Origin: Paenibacillus ginsengihumi DSM 21568
GTDB taxonomy: Bacteria > Bacillota > Bacilli > Paenibacillales > NBRC-103111
Assembly: GCF_000380965.1 (NCBI RefSeq)
Contig: NZ_KB905575.1
Coordinates: 1 to 64,000 of the forward strand
Direction of reading: 5' to 3'
Length of the DNA: 64,000 bases
Shown: piece by piece, positions 24,898 through 33,571 of the stretch
Layout: each line of letters opens with the position of its first letter
Position numbering within the stretch: position 1 is the first letter of the stretch
The notes under the pieces: model-generated
What the model saw: only the letters and a program-made list of their open reading frames with translations
Database searches by the model: none
What the model was told of the DNA's origin: nothing
Position numbers and translations under genes: made by a program

Positions 24898-25530
24898 GAC
24901 ACGAACCGCAGGGCATGACATTCTTCCTCGGCCTCCTTCGCATTCCAGCGGCCCTAAGCCTTCTTCCTCGGCCTCCTTTGCAGACCAATAGCTGCAAGTC
25001 ATTCTTCCGTTCTCCCATCCCCGACAATGCCGCGACTTCCTTGATTCCACTCCAGCCCCAGCTGCTTATCGTACTTGCCGCAAGCGACGCGCGCCCCATG
25101 TCCGTGATGCTCCAGGACAGATTCGCTTCACCGAGTCCGGATAGCCCTATGGCCCGAATATTGATAAATTCTTATATTTCATTGAAAAACTCAATGAAAA
25201 ACTTGAAAAAGCGATCGAAAGTCCTATCGTTTTTTCAAGTTTTTTTGTCGTTTATTTTAATAAGGGGTTCCATACAAATCTCCAGAAAAAATCGAACGCC
25301 CCCTTCCACATTTCGACTTTTTTAGACAAAAATTCTTGCAATTTTGAAGAAATTTTTCTTAATTCAGAACCAAATAATGATATAATGGAATCAAACATTT
25401 GAAATAATGTCGCCTGCCTTCCGCACCGTTGGTTCGGACGGCCTGTGACGAAGGAAGACGAATTTCATACGTTATCGCCATTCTTGAAATAAAGGCTTAT
25501 AACTCAATGTACAGAGAGCAGGGATAGACG
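24898..25530. other. Gene-free leader region of the PAS kinase
   Basis: No gene is seen. TTCTTCCTCGGCCTCCTT occurs twice (about 24921 and 24961). An AT-rich block follows with a strong hairpin, then TATAAT (25381-25386) and a folded leader around 25409-25460 (CCTTC...GAAGG, CCGT/ACGG) before the kinase gene. Confidence 0.5.
25201..25247 (+). terminator. Strong terminator-like hairpin without an obvious upstream gene
   Basis: ACTTGAAAAAGCGAT pairs with ATCGTTTTTTCAAGT and a T-run follows. The nearest plus-strand gene, nagA, ends about 770 bp upstream. Confidence 0.75.
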
Positions 25531-26643
25531 ATGAGCAACCGTCCGAATCTTTACCCCGCCGACATTTTGAGTGTATTGAAACGTATTACCGACCCTGTCT
25601 TTGCGCTGGACCCGCATTGGACGGTTACCTATATCAACGACGAAGGCGCCGGGCTTCTCGGCAAGCCGAAAGAGGAGCTGTCCGGCCGCAATCTGTGGGA
25701 ATGCATCCCCGAGGCTGTCGGCACCCGTTTCTACGAAATGGCTCAGCAATCGATCCTTGCTCAGCAAGCTTGCGATTTTACCGATTTTTTCAGGCCGCGG
25801 CAGCGGTGGCTGCATATTCGGCTGTACCCTTCATTCAGCGGCATGACCGTCCTGTGCCAAGACGCCTCCGGGTTGCGCCGGGAAGCGGCAGCCGAGCGCG
25901 AGCCGGCCGGCCGGTTTGGCAGCGGGAAGCCGGCCGAGCCGGACGCTTCTTCGCTGCACAGGCGCGAACTGCTGGCGATCGTCGGGCAGCTGGCAGCGGC
26001 CATCGCTCACGAGCTGCGCAATCCGCTGACGTCCCTGAAAGGATTTTTGCAGCTGCTCGAAGCGAAGGCTCCCCCATGCGACAAGTATTACTTCGATATT
26101 ATGCAGGAAGAGCTGTCTCGCATCGAAATGCTCGCCGCAGAGTTGCTCGTGCTCGGCAAACCGCAGGCGGTGCAGTTCGAGGAAGCGGAGCCGGCGGACA
26201 TCATGCGCCAGGCGCTCGCGCTGCTCGGGCCGCAGGCCGTATGCAGCAACGTCAGCATCGTTTCGCGCATCCAGCCCGACGTCCCGAACGTGCTCTGCGT
26301 CGCCGGCCAGCTCAAGCAGGTGTTCGTCCACATTATCGCCAACGCGATTGAAGCGATGCCTGACGGCGGGACGGTCGAAATATCGCTGTCCCGCAGCGAC
26401 GACGGAAGCCTGCAAGCCGACATTCTCGATCAGGGCGCAGGCATTCCCGACGAGGTGCTGTGCCGGATCGGCGAACCGTTCTATACTACGAAGGACAAGG
26501 GAACCGGACTCGGATATATGGTCGCCCTCAAAATCATCGAGCTGCACCGGGGACGGCTGGAGATCGACAGTCAAAGCGGCAAAGGAACGCGCGTCAGCAT
26601 CACTTTGCCCGCCGCGTCGGCGTCAGCGTCGGCGAGCCCTTAA
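25531..26643 (+). CDS. PAS-domain sensor histidine kinase, sporulation-kinase-like
   Basis: The protein has 370 residues and no membrane segment. A PAS domain covers ~10-115 (ITDPVFALDPHWTVTYIND). The H-box is AAAIAHELRNPLTSLKGFLQ, typical of KinA-E-type kinases that feed phosphate to Spo0F. ATP-binding boxes follow: N (IIANAIEAMPDGG), G1 (ILDQGAGIP), F and G2 (FYTTKDKGTGLGY). No response regulator is adjacent on its transcript and a terminator follows, so it is an orphan kinase, as expected for that class. CAGGGATAGACG precedes the ATG. Confidence 0.88.
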   Translation: MSNRPNLYPADILSVLKRITDPVFALDPHWTVTYINDEGAGLLGKPKEELSGRNLWECIPEAVGTRFYEMAQQSILAQQACDFTDFFRPRQRWLHIRLYPSFSGMTVLCQDASGLRREAAAEREPAGRFGSGKPAEPDASSLHRRELLAIVGQLAAAIAHELRNPLTSLKGFLQLLEAKAPPCDKYYFDIMQEELSRIEMLAAELLVLGKPQAVQFEEAEPADIMRQALALLGPQAVCSNVSIVSRIQPDVPNVLCVAGQLKQVFVHIIANAIEAMPDGGTVEISLSRSDDGSLQADILDQGAGIPDEVLCRIGEPFYTTKDKGTGLGYMVALKIIELHRGRLEIDSQSGKGTRVSITLPAASASASASP

Positions 26644-26658
26644 GCGGCCGCAGCTCAG

Positions 26659-26690
26659 GCAGCAGGAGCAATTTGCCCTGCTGCTTTTTT
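26659..26690 (+). terminator. Terminator of the PAS kinase
   Basis: GCAGCAGG (26659-26666) pairs with CCTGCTGC (26677-26684), and six T follow. Confidence 0.9.
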
Positions 26691-26696
26691 GTGTGC

Positions 26697-27464
26697 GTGA
26701 CGGTTAAAAACTTCTTGCTGGCTAACTCGCTTACCATGGCTTACCGCGGCTTGCTGAAACTTCGGCGCACGCCCGAGCAGTTATTCGACGTGACGATTCA
26801 GCCGGTCATTTTCACCCTTATGTTTACCTATATTTTTGGCGGGGCTATTTCGGGGAATGTGCTCGATTATTTGCCGGTCATTATCCCGGGCATCCTGGTT
26901 CAGACGCTCGTCACCAGCTCGATCGTCACAGGCGTGCAGCTGCGGGAAGATATGGACAAGGGGGTGTTTGACCGGTTCAAATCGCTGCCGATTGCGCGCA
27001 TCTCCCCTTTGGCGGGAGACTTGCTGGCGGACACGATCCGGTATACAATTGCCACTGTGCTGACCTTCGCCATGGGGTATATGATGGGTTACCGGCCTGG
27101 CGGCGGACCTGGGCATGTCGCGATGGCCGCGCTGCTCGTCATTGTATGCTCCTGGGCGATCAGCTGGATTTTCGCTTTTTTCGGCGTCATTGCGCGCACC
27201 GCTTCGAGCGTGCACGGTATATCGATGATTGTTCTGTTCCCGCTCACCTTCGTCTCCAATGCATTCGTGCCGGTCGAGACGATGCCCGATTGGCTCCGCT
27301 GGTTCGCCAGCGTCAATCCGGTCTCGCATCTGGTCAACGCCGTGCGCGAGCTGGCTAATGCGGGGACGATCGGCATGGACTTTGCCTATTCCTTGATTGG
27401 CGCCGCTGTTATTGTCGCTCTGTTTGCGCCGCTTACCGTCAAAGCTTATATGCGCAGAGCGTAA
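26697..27464 (+). CDS. ABC-2 type (DrrB-like) permease, possibly a remnant
   Basis: The protein is about 255 residues with six hydrophobic segments. The N-terminal LRRTPEQLFDVTIQPVIFT is the hallmark of DrrB-type drug/lipid export permeases, and the frame is intact to the end. Two things are odd. No ATPase (DrrA) gene is present next to it, although such permeases need one. It also has no usable ribosome binding site: the only upstream starts are GTG 26691 and 26697, directly after the U-tract of the kinase terminator. It may have lost its partner by deletion. The response regulator gene follows after 70 bp. Confidence 0.7.
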   Translation: MTVKNFLLANSLTMAYRGLLKLRRTPEQLFDVTIQPVIFTLMFTYIFGGAISGNVLDYLPVIIPGILVQTLVTSSIVTGVQLREDMDKGVFDRFKSLPIARISPLAGDLLADTIRYTIATVLTFAMGYMMGYRPGGGPGHVAMAALLVIVCSWAISWIFAFFGVIARTASSVHGISMIVLFPLTFVSNAFVPVETMPDWLRWFASVNPVSHLVNAVRELANAGTIGMDFAYSLIGAAVIVALFAPLTVKAYMRRA

Positions 27465-27534
27465 AGCAAGGCGCCAGCCAAACAACTTTGCCCCGGCCTG
27501 ATGGCTTGACGGCAACCCGATTGGAGGAACCGGA

Positions 27535-28209
27535 ATGACGCGCATCCTCGTCGTCGACGACGATCCGCATATCCGCGAATTGGTAGGTCATTTTTTGCGG
27601 CTGGAGGGCTTTGTCGCGCTCGAAGCTGCCGACGGGCTGGAGGCGCTGCGCGCGCTTGACGAAGCTAAAGTCGATCTCGTCATCCTCGATATTATGATGC
27701 CTGGCATGGACGGCTGGGAATTGTGCCGACAGCTGCGCGAGCAGACGGATCTGCCGCTGCTCATGCTTACGGCCAAAGGCGAGCCTTCGCAAATTGTCAA
27801 AGGCTTCGAGCTGGGGACGGACGACTACCTGGTCAAGCCGTTCGATCCGATGGTGCTTGTCGCGCGGGTCAAAGCGTTGCTCAAGCGTTACCGGATCATG
27901 ACTTCGCAGACGGTGCAGATCGGCAGCGTGACTCTGCGCCGCGACACCTTCCAATGCCAGGCCGGCGATCAGGAGATTACGCTTCCGCTTAAGGAATTCG
28001 AGCTGCTGTTCAAGCTGGCCAGCTACCCTGGCAAAACCTTTACGCGCGATCACCTGATCGAGCAGATTTGGGGATACGATTACGACGGCGACGAAAGAAC
28101 CGTCGACGTGCATATCAAAAGGCTGCGGGACCGCTTTCCGGAGGAGCGTCATGCCTTTCGCATTCGGACCATCCGGGGCTTGGGCTACCGCCTGGAGGTG
28201 CTGGAATGA
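27535..28209 (+). CDS. OmpR/PhoB-family response regulator
   Basis: The protein has 224 residues. The receiver domain has ILVVDDDPHIREL, the phosphorylated aspartate in LVILDIMMPGMDG and the lysine in DDYLVKPFDP. The C-terminal winged helix has LPLKEFELLFKLASYPGK and DERTVDVHIKRLRDRF. TTGGAGGAACCGGA precedes the ATG. Its stop overlaps the ATG of the partner kinase. It may control the adjacent permease or surface genes; the signal is unknown. Confidence 0.94.
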   Translation: MTRILVVDDDPHIRELVGHFLRLEGFVALEAADGLEALRALDEAKVDLVILDIMMPGMDGWELCRQLREQTDLPLLMLTAKGEPSQIVKGFELGTDDYLVKPFDPMVLVARVKALLKRYRIMTSQTVQIGSVTLRRDTFQCQAGDQEITLPLKEFELLFKLASYPGKTFTRDHLIEQIWGYDYDGDERTVDVHIKRLRDRFPEERHAFRIRTIRGLGYRLEVLE

Positions 28210-29273
28210 AGCGGCTCCCGCCTTTCGCCCATTTTACGCTGAACGTCCTGCTCGTCCTGGCCGGGCTGCTCCTCAGCTGGACGGCGTCGTTCTACTTGAC
28301 GGCTGCGGCATATTCGCGAATCGGCCGGGAGCCCCACGATTTGCTTGCTCTCATCATCAACGCGCTGCTCGGCTTTCTCCTGTTCGGTTTCGCGATGGCG
28401 ATATTGGGGCGTTTCATCCGATCCAGGGAGCATCGTTTTTGGACGGAGCTGCTTGAAGCGATCCGGCGAATTTCGCGGGGCGATTTTCACGTCAATCTCG
28501 AGCCTCAATTCGGCGACCGAAGCGGGAAGCAGCGCAACAGGCATCCGCTGCACCAGCTGGTTGCCAGCATCAACGATATGGCGGCCAATTTGAAGGAGAT
28601 GGAGGAGCTGCGGCAGGAGTTTATCTCAAACGTGTCGCACGAAATCGGCACGCCGCTCACCTCGATCAGCGGCTTCGCCAGGGCGCTCAAAAACGAGCAG
28701 CTCGAGCCTCAGCTGCGGCAGCGGTATTTAACGATTATCGAGGAGGAATGCTTGCGGCTGTCCAAGCTTGCCGACAATCTGCTCAAGCTGGCGGTTCTGG
28801 ATTCGGAGCGGCATCCGTTTCAACCGGCGCCCTATCGCCTGGACAAACAGCTTGCAGCGGTCATCCTTGCCTGCGAGCCGCAATGGGCAAGCAAAAGCAT
28901 CGAAATGAATGTGGAGATGGAAGAGATCACGATCGCGGCAGACGAAATGCTGCTCGGTCAGGTATGGACGAACCTTATCCATAACGCCATCAAATTCACA
29001 GCAGCGGGCGGAACAATCAGCGTGTCCGCGATGCGTCAAGGAGCATGCGCGGTCGTGCGCATCGCCGACACGGGAGCAGGCATTGCCGAAGCGGATTTGC
29101 CGCGCATTTTCGAGCGTTTCTACAAAGCGGACAAATCGCGCACCCGTTCTGCAGGCGGCAGCGGCCTCGGACTGTCCATTGCGCACAAAATTACGGAGAT
29201 GCACCGCGGCTCGATCGAAGTCAGCAGCAGGCTGGGCGAGGGAACCGAATTTACGGTTTCCCTGCCGTTATAA
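28206..29273 (+). CDS. Two-component sensor histidine kinase
   Basis: The protein has 355 residues. It has two membrane helices (FTLNVLLVLAGLLLSWTASF, LLALIINALLGFLLFGFAMA) with only a short outer loop, a HAMP-like linker, then HisKA (SNVSHEIGTPLTSISGF) and HATPase_c (LIHNAIKFTAAGG, IADTGAGI, FERFYKADKSR, GSGLGLSI). The short loop suggests it senses the membrane itself. The H-box has glycine in SHEIGTPL where lysine, glutamine or arginine is usual. It is coupled to the response regulator by an ATGA overlap. Confidence 0.92.
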   Translation: MKRLPPFAHFTLNVLLVLAGLLLSWTASFYLTAAAYSRIGREPHDLLALIINALLGFLLFGFAMAILGRFIRSREHRFWTELLEAIRRISRGDFHVNLEPQFGDRSGKQRNRHPLHQLVASINDMAANLKEMEELRQEFISNVSHEIGTPLTSISGFARALKNEQLEPQLRQRYLTIIEEECLRLSKLADNLLKLAVLDSERHPFQPAPYRLDKQLAAVILACEPQWASKSIEMNVEMEEITIAADEMLLGQVWTNLIHNAIKFTAAGGTISVSAMRQGACAVVRIADTGAGIAEADLPRIFERFYKADKSRTRSAGGSGLGLSIAHKITEMHRGSIEVSSRLGEGTEFTVSLPL

Positions 29274-29331
29274 CGAAGAACGATTGCAGCCTGCGCAAGC
29301 GAACGAGCTCGCCTGCGGACTTGCCGCCGAA

Positions 29332-30312
29332 TCAGCTCGCAGCATTCGTTGCCTGGGGCCGCGAACGTCTGCGGAACGCGCAGTGAACCAGAAGCGCCAG
29401 CGGGTGCTGGAGCAGCATCGCCACGAGTACCGGCAGGCCCGTCGCCGGCGTGAAGAAGGCGGAGGCGAGCACGACGCCGACGGTATAATTGCGAACGCCG
29501 CCGGCATAGGCCAGCGCGATATGCGTCTTGCGATCCGCCGTAAAGAGGCGCGCCACCGCATAGCTTAACGCGTAGCCGAGCGCCATCATGCCCAGCACCG
29601 AGGTGATCAGTCGCGCGGCATGTCCGGAGACGGCGTCCAGCTGGCCGGCGATCGAGGCGGCGTTCAGCAATACAATCAGGCAGAGGCACAGTTTGCCGAG
29701 CACTGAAGCGCCGGGCCTGCCCCAGCTCCACACCCGCTCCGCCTTGCCCAGCCTGGCGATCCATTCTTTGACCAGCATGCCAAGCACGGTCGGTATGAGC
29801 ACAAGCTTGAGCAAGCTGAAAAACAGGCTTGCCGTATCCAGCTTCACCTGCGAGCCGAGAATGAGCGAGATCGTGAGCGGCACAATGAGCGGACTCAGCA
29901 GCGTATTCAATGTGACGAGCGACAATGCCGTTTCAAGATTGCCTTTGTTGTAGGACACCCAGAAGATCGAGGTGACGCCGAGCGGAAGCAGGGAAGCGAG
30001 CGTCATGCCTGCCGCCAAATCCGGCTGCGAGCGAAACAGGAGCGTCGCATATAGCGATGAAATCCACGGAATCGCAAGATGAATGAGCGCGAAGAAAGCG
30101 ATCAACAGCACGGGCCTCCGGCCGAGCTGCGAGAGCTTGCGATAATCGGCATTCAACGCAGACAAAAACGTGAGCAGCATGAACAGCAGCGGCGTCCATC
30201 CCACCCAGCGGGATAAGGGGACGCTCATCCCCATGCCGCCGATCATCATCGCCGGCATGATAAGAAAGATCCACCGCTCGATGAATCCGTTCGTTTTCAG
30301 CAAAGCTTGCAT
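29332..30312 (-). CDS. Bile acid:sodium symporter (BASS) family transporter
   Basis: The 326-residue protein has about nine to ten hydrophobic segments and belongs to the BASS/SBF fold, which moves organic anions. Recognisable stretches are MTLASLLPLGVTSIFWVSY and LAYAGGVRNYTVGVVLAS, the latter near the crossover region. It lies 37 bp downstream of the aldehyde dehydrogenase gene on the same strand, so it is probably the last gene of the sulfoquinovose operon. Export of sulfolactate, an organic sulfonate, is a reasonable inference; uptake of an anion is the alternative. Confidence 0.82.
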   Translation of the reverse strand: MQALLKTNGFIERWIFLIMPAMMIGGMGMSVPLSRWVGWTPLLFMLLTFLSALNADYRKLSQLGRRPVLLIAFFALIHLAIPWISSLYATLLFRSQPDLAAGMTLASLLPLGVTSIFWVSYNKGNLETALSLVTLNTLLSPLIVPLTISLILGSQVKLDTASLFFSLLKLVLIPTVLGMLVKEWIARLGKAERVWSWGRPGASVLGKLCLCLIVLLNAASIAGQLDAVSGHAARLITSVLGMMALGYALSYAVARLFTADRKTHIALAYAGGVRNYTVGVVLASAFFTPATGLPVLVAMLLQHPLALLVHCAFRRRSRPQATNAAS

Positions 30313-30349
30313 AAGCGTATCCCCTTGTCCGGCCAGTAAGCGCCACGCA

Positions 30350-31783
30350 TTACAGATTCAGCACGATCAGCTTCTCTTCCGTCATCTCTTCGATGGCATA
30401 AGCCGGGCCTTCCTTGCCCGTACCGCTGTTCTTGACGCCGCCATACGGCATGTGATCGACGCGATAAGCGGAAGCGTCGTTGACGATCAGCCCGCCGACC
30501 TCGATCTCCTTGGCCGCCTTCATCGCAAAATTCAGGTCTCTGGTGAACAACCCCGCCTGCAGGCCGTAGTCGGAGTCGTTCACCTTCGCAATCACTTCGT
30601 CGATCTGCGAATACGTGTCAACCGCCACGACCGGTCCGAAAATTTCTTGGCGGCATACCTTCATGTCCGGCTTGACCTCGGTCAAAATGGTCGGGTAGTA
30701 CAGCGCGCCTTCGCGCTTGCCGCCCGTAACGAGCACGGCGCCCTGCTCTATCGCTTCCCGCACCCAGCTCTCTACGCGCTCCGCTTCTTTCACCGCGATC
30801 ATCGGGCCGATATCCGTCCTGTCATCCCGCGGATCGCCGACGACGAACGCCTCCGTCCGCGCTTTCAGCTTGCTGACGAATTCCTCTTTGACCGACTCGT
30901 GCACATACACCCTTTGCACCGAAATGCAAACCTGACCGGCGGTATTGAAGCCTTTATTGGCCACCATCTCCACCGCGTGATCGAGATCGCAATCGAAATG
31001 CACGATATTCGCCGAGTTGTTGCCAAGCTCCAGCGATACTTTGCGGAGTCCGGCCTGCTGCTTCAGCCACAGCCCGACGCGCACGCTTCCCGTGAAGGAG
31101 AACATGTTCACCAGTGGGCTTTCGACGAGGCAGGCGCCGATGGCTGGCCCGTCTCCGGTCACCACGTTCAGCCGGCCTGCCGGCAGGCCGGCATCGGCGA
31201 ACAGCTCCGCCAGCTTCAAGGCGACTACCGGTGTCAGCTCCGACGGCTTCAGCACGACGCTGTTGCCTGCCGCAAGCGCCGGACCGACCTTGTGGCACAC
31301 CAGATTGAGCGGCGCATTGAACGGCGTAATCGCGGCGATGACGCCGACGGGAACGCGGATCGAGAAGGCCATCCGATTCTCGGAGCCCGGCGCGGCCTCG
31401 ACGGGGACGCCCTGGCCGTGAATGCGCCGCGCTTCCTCTGCCGAGATCAACAGCGTCATCGCCGCGCGGTCCACTTCGCCGAAGCAATCGCGCAGCGGCT
31501 TGCCGACTTCCGCCGCGAGCGTGTCGGCAAACTCCTGGCGACGCTCCTTAAGCAGAGCGGACGCTTTGGCCAAGATGCTGAAGCGCTCGTAAGGGGAGAG
31601 AGGCTGCTTGAACGCGTCGCGCGCGGCGGCGATGGCTTCGTGCACATGTTCTTTTTCCGCCACCGCCACGGTGTATGCCGGCTGAAGCGTATACTTGTCA
31701 AGCACATCCATCGTCTGCTTCGTCGAGACCTGCCGGCCGTTAATGTACAGACCGTATGCCGGCCTCGTCGTATTCGATCCCAT
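30350..31783 (-). CDS. Aldehyde dehydrogenase, candidate sulfolactaldehyde dehydrogenase
   Basis: This 477-residue NAD(P)-dependent aldehyde dehydrogenase has its catalytic residues in place: N156 (TPFNAPLN), E252 (SLELGNNSANI) and C286 (NTAGQVCIS). The general family does not reveal the substrate. Its position in a cluster with sulfoquinovosidase, isomerase and transaldolase suggests it oxidises 3-sulfolactaldehyde to 3-sulfolactate, the role of SftD in Bacillus sulfoglycolysis. GAGGTGATCAATC precedes ATG 31783. It lies 67 bp after the aldolase gene. Confidence 0.85.
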   Translation of the reverse strand: MGSNTTRPAYGLYINGRQVSTKQTMDVLDKYTLQPAYTVAVAEKEHVHEAIAAARDAFKQPLSPYERFSILAKASALLKERRQEFADTLAAEVGKPLRDCFGEVDRAAMTLLISAEEARRIHGQGVPVEAAPGSENRMAFSIRVPVGVIAAITPFNAPLNLVCHKVGPALAAGNSVVLKPSELTPVVALKLAELFADAGLPAGRLNVVTGDGPAIGACLVESPLVNMFSFTGSVRVGLWLKQQAGLRKVSLELGNNSANIVHFDCDLDHAVEMVANKGFNTAGQVCISVQRVYVHESVKEEFVSKLKARTEAFVVGDPRDDRTDIGPMIAVKEAERVESWVREAIEQGAVLVTGGKREGALYYPTILTEVKPDMKVCRQEIFGPVVAVDTYSQIDEVIAKVNDSDYGLQAGLFTRDLNFAMKAAKEIEVGGLIVNDASAYRVDHMPYGGVKNSGTGKEGPAYAIEEMTEEKLIVLNL

Positions 31784-31850
31784 GATTGATCACCTCATAT
31801 ACATAATAACGTTACGACCTTTACGATATGATATCGCGACGTTTTTTTTC

Positions 31851-32717
31851 CTAAACGAAGTCTCTGGCTTTACCGGCGCTTCCGAAAACCCGGATCTTCT
31901 CCTGCACCTTCCGCATCGTCCACTCGCGCCCGCGGCCAAGCGTGACGGACAAGTGGTACTCTTCCTGATCCTGATTCAGCACCTCCAGCATGCCGAGCGT
32001 GAACGATTGGCGAAGCTCCGTATCTACGTTGATCTTCGCTACGCCCAGCTTCACCGCCTGGCGGATCTGATCGTCGGGCACATCCGAGCCGCCGTGCAGG
32101 ACGATGGGGCGGCGCACCGCCGCGGCGATCTCCTGAAGCCGCCCGAACGCCAGCTTCGGCGTTTTTTTGTATATGCCGTGCGCCGTTCCGATCGATACGG
32201 CCAAATAATCGACATCGGTCGCATCGACGAATTGGATCGCCTCCTGAACGGACGTAATCATCGCGTCCTCTTCCGCGACCGTAATGTCGTCCTCGGTGCC
32301 GCCGATCTTGCCGATTTCGCCTTCCGAGCCGACGCCGAGCGCGCGGGACGCTTCAACGACTTTGCGCGTTATCGCAGCGTTGTCGGCGAACGGAAGCGCG
32401 GAACCGTCAAACATGACCGATTGGAACCCGAGCCGGATCGCCTGCATCGTTTGCTCATATTGACGGCTGTGGTCGAGATGAATGCATACCGGCACGGTTG
32501 CCGTTTTGGCAAAAATATCGATCATCGCTTTCATCGGCTCAAGGCCCATGTATTGGATGGCCCGTTGCCCGACTTGAATCATGACCGGCGCCTGCTCGGC
32601 TTCCGCGGCCATAACAATCGCTTGAATCGTCTCGGCGTTGTGGGCGCTGAATGCGCCTACCGCATAGCCGTTCTGCCATGCTTTATCCAGCAGCTCTTTC
32701 CCCGAAATAAACGGCAT
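31851..32717 (-). CDS. Class II (zinc) fructose-bisphosphate-type aldolase
   Basis: The protein has 288 residues. Metal and substrate residues are visible: H80/D82/H83 in CIHLDHS, GSEGEIGKIGG, the histidine in GTAHGIY, and LHGGSDVPDDQIRQAV followed by KINVDTELR. The family includes FbaA, GatY, KbaY and IolJ. In this cluster, with a phosphofructokinase two genes upstream, it most likely cleaves fructose-1,6-bisphosphate to triose phosphates, restoring the glyceraldehyde-3-P used by the transaldolase. Cleavage of a sulfofructose-1-phosphate is an alternative. GGAGAGGAAAAC precedes ATG 32717. Confidence 0.88.
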   Translation of the reverse strand: MPFISGKELLDKAWQNGYAVGAFSAHNAETIQAIVMAAEAEQAPVMIQVGQRAIQYMGLEPMKAMIDIFAKTATVPVCIHLDHSRQYEQTMQAIRLGFQSVMFDGSALPFADNAAITRKVVEASRALGVGSEGEIGKIGGTEDDITVAEEDAMITSVQEAIQFVDATDVDYLAVSIGTAHGIYKKTPKLAFGRLQEIAAAVRRPIVLHGGSDVPDDQIRQAVKLGVAKINVDTELRQSFTLGMLEVLNQDQEEYHLSVTLGRGREWTMRKVQEKIRVFGSAGKARDFV

Positions 32718-32737
32718 GTTTTCCTCTCCATCCCATC

Positions 32738-32824
32738 TTGAAAATTTGGCGAAGTCCTTAGGCAAATTTTTCAACACCGCAGGTGACGACCGATGACGAA
32801 GGAAGCGATCGTCATAGGCGTCTA
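32738..32824 (-). repeat. Two-hairpin interspersed element, copy 4
   Basis: It lies within the sulfoquinovose operon, between the GntR gene and the aldolase gene. On minus it begins TAGACGCCTATGACGA; that TAG is the stop codon of the GntR gene. It ends with the TTGAAAAATTTG/CAAATTTTCAA hairpin about 7 bp before the aldolase ribosome binding site. Confidence 0.8.
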
Positions 32825-33571
32825 TCGTGTAAGCTCGATATCGTAGCTGTATTGATCGCTTCTGAATTTCGTCTTCGTGAATTCGAGCGGATTCCCGTCG
32901 ATGCCGTAGCTGAGCCTTGTCATCTCCAGCAGCGCCTCTCCGGCGCGGATGCCGAGCAAATCCGCTTCGTGAATCGTCGCGTTGATCGCCGATATTTTCT
33001 CCTTGGCATTCTTCAAATAAATGCCGTTCTGTTCCAAAATTTCGTAATATTTCGCCGAATTCAAATCGTGCTTCATCAGAATGCGCCCGACCTTCTCCGG
33101 CCAGCAGCTGCGCTCGACCGCAATCGGCATATCGTTGGCAAAGCGGATGCGCTCGATCAGCAGCGGCGATTCGTTATCCGGCAGTTGAAGCACCGACTTC
33201 TCATAGTTGAGCGCAGGGATAAATTCGGCTCGGATCAGTTCGGAACGCGGCACCATGCCCCGCTCGATCACTTCCTCGGCAAATCCGCGCAGCCTGCCGA
33301 GATCGCCGACGAGCTTCATCGGCAGCACGATGGTCCCTTTGCCTTGCCGCTTCTCCAGCAGCCCCTCCTGCACAAGCATCGAGATCGCCTGGCGAATCGT
33401 CGTGCGGCTGACATCGAACATCTCCATGAGCTCCGTTTCCGTCGGTATCAGCGTATGCGGGCGCCATGTCTGGTTCATGATGTTTTTGACCAGTTCGTTC
33501 TTGACCTGAATGTAAAGCGATACGTTCTTGCTCGGATCGACGGCTTCGGGTTGAAACGAGGATGTCGTCAT
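32822..33571 (-). CDS. GntR/HutC-family regulator with UTRA domain
   Basis: The protein has 249 residues. An N-terminal GntR winged helix (LIPTETELMEMFDVSRTTIR, QAISMLVQEGLLEKRQGKGT) is followed by a UTRA effector domain (~95-245). It is inside the sulfoquinovose cluster and its start overlaps the phosphofructokinase stop by ATGA. It is the likely repressor responding to sulfoquinovose or a pathway intermediate. The stop codon is supplied by an interspersed repeat, so the original C-terminus may have been slightly different. Confidence 0.88.
   Translation of the reverse strand: MTTSSFQPEAVDPSKNVSLYIQVKNELVKNIMNQTWRPHTLIPTETELMEMFDVSRTTIRQAISMLVQEGLLEKRQGKGTIVLPMKLVGDLGRLRGFAEEVIERGMVPRSELIRAEFIPALNYEKSVLQLPDNESPLLIERIRFANDMPIAVERSCWPEKVGRILMKHDLNSAKYYEILEQNGIYLKNAKEKISAINATIHEADLLGIRAGEALLEMTRLSYGIDGNPLEFTKTKFRSDQYSYDIELTR

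Noticed and set aside
25531-29273. BceRS-BceAB-type antimicrobial peptide resistance module
   Set aside because: The permease is DrrB-like (six helices, no large outer loop), no ATPase is present, and the kinase with a short loop does not pair with a BceB-type permease.
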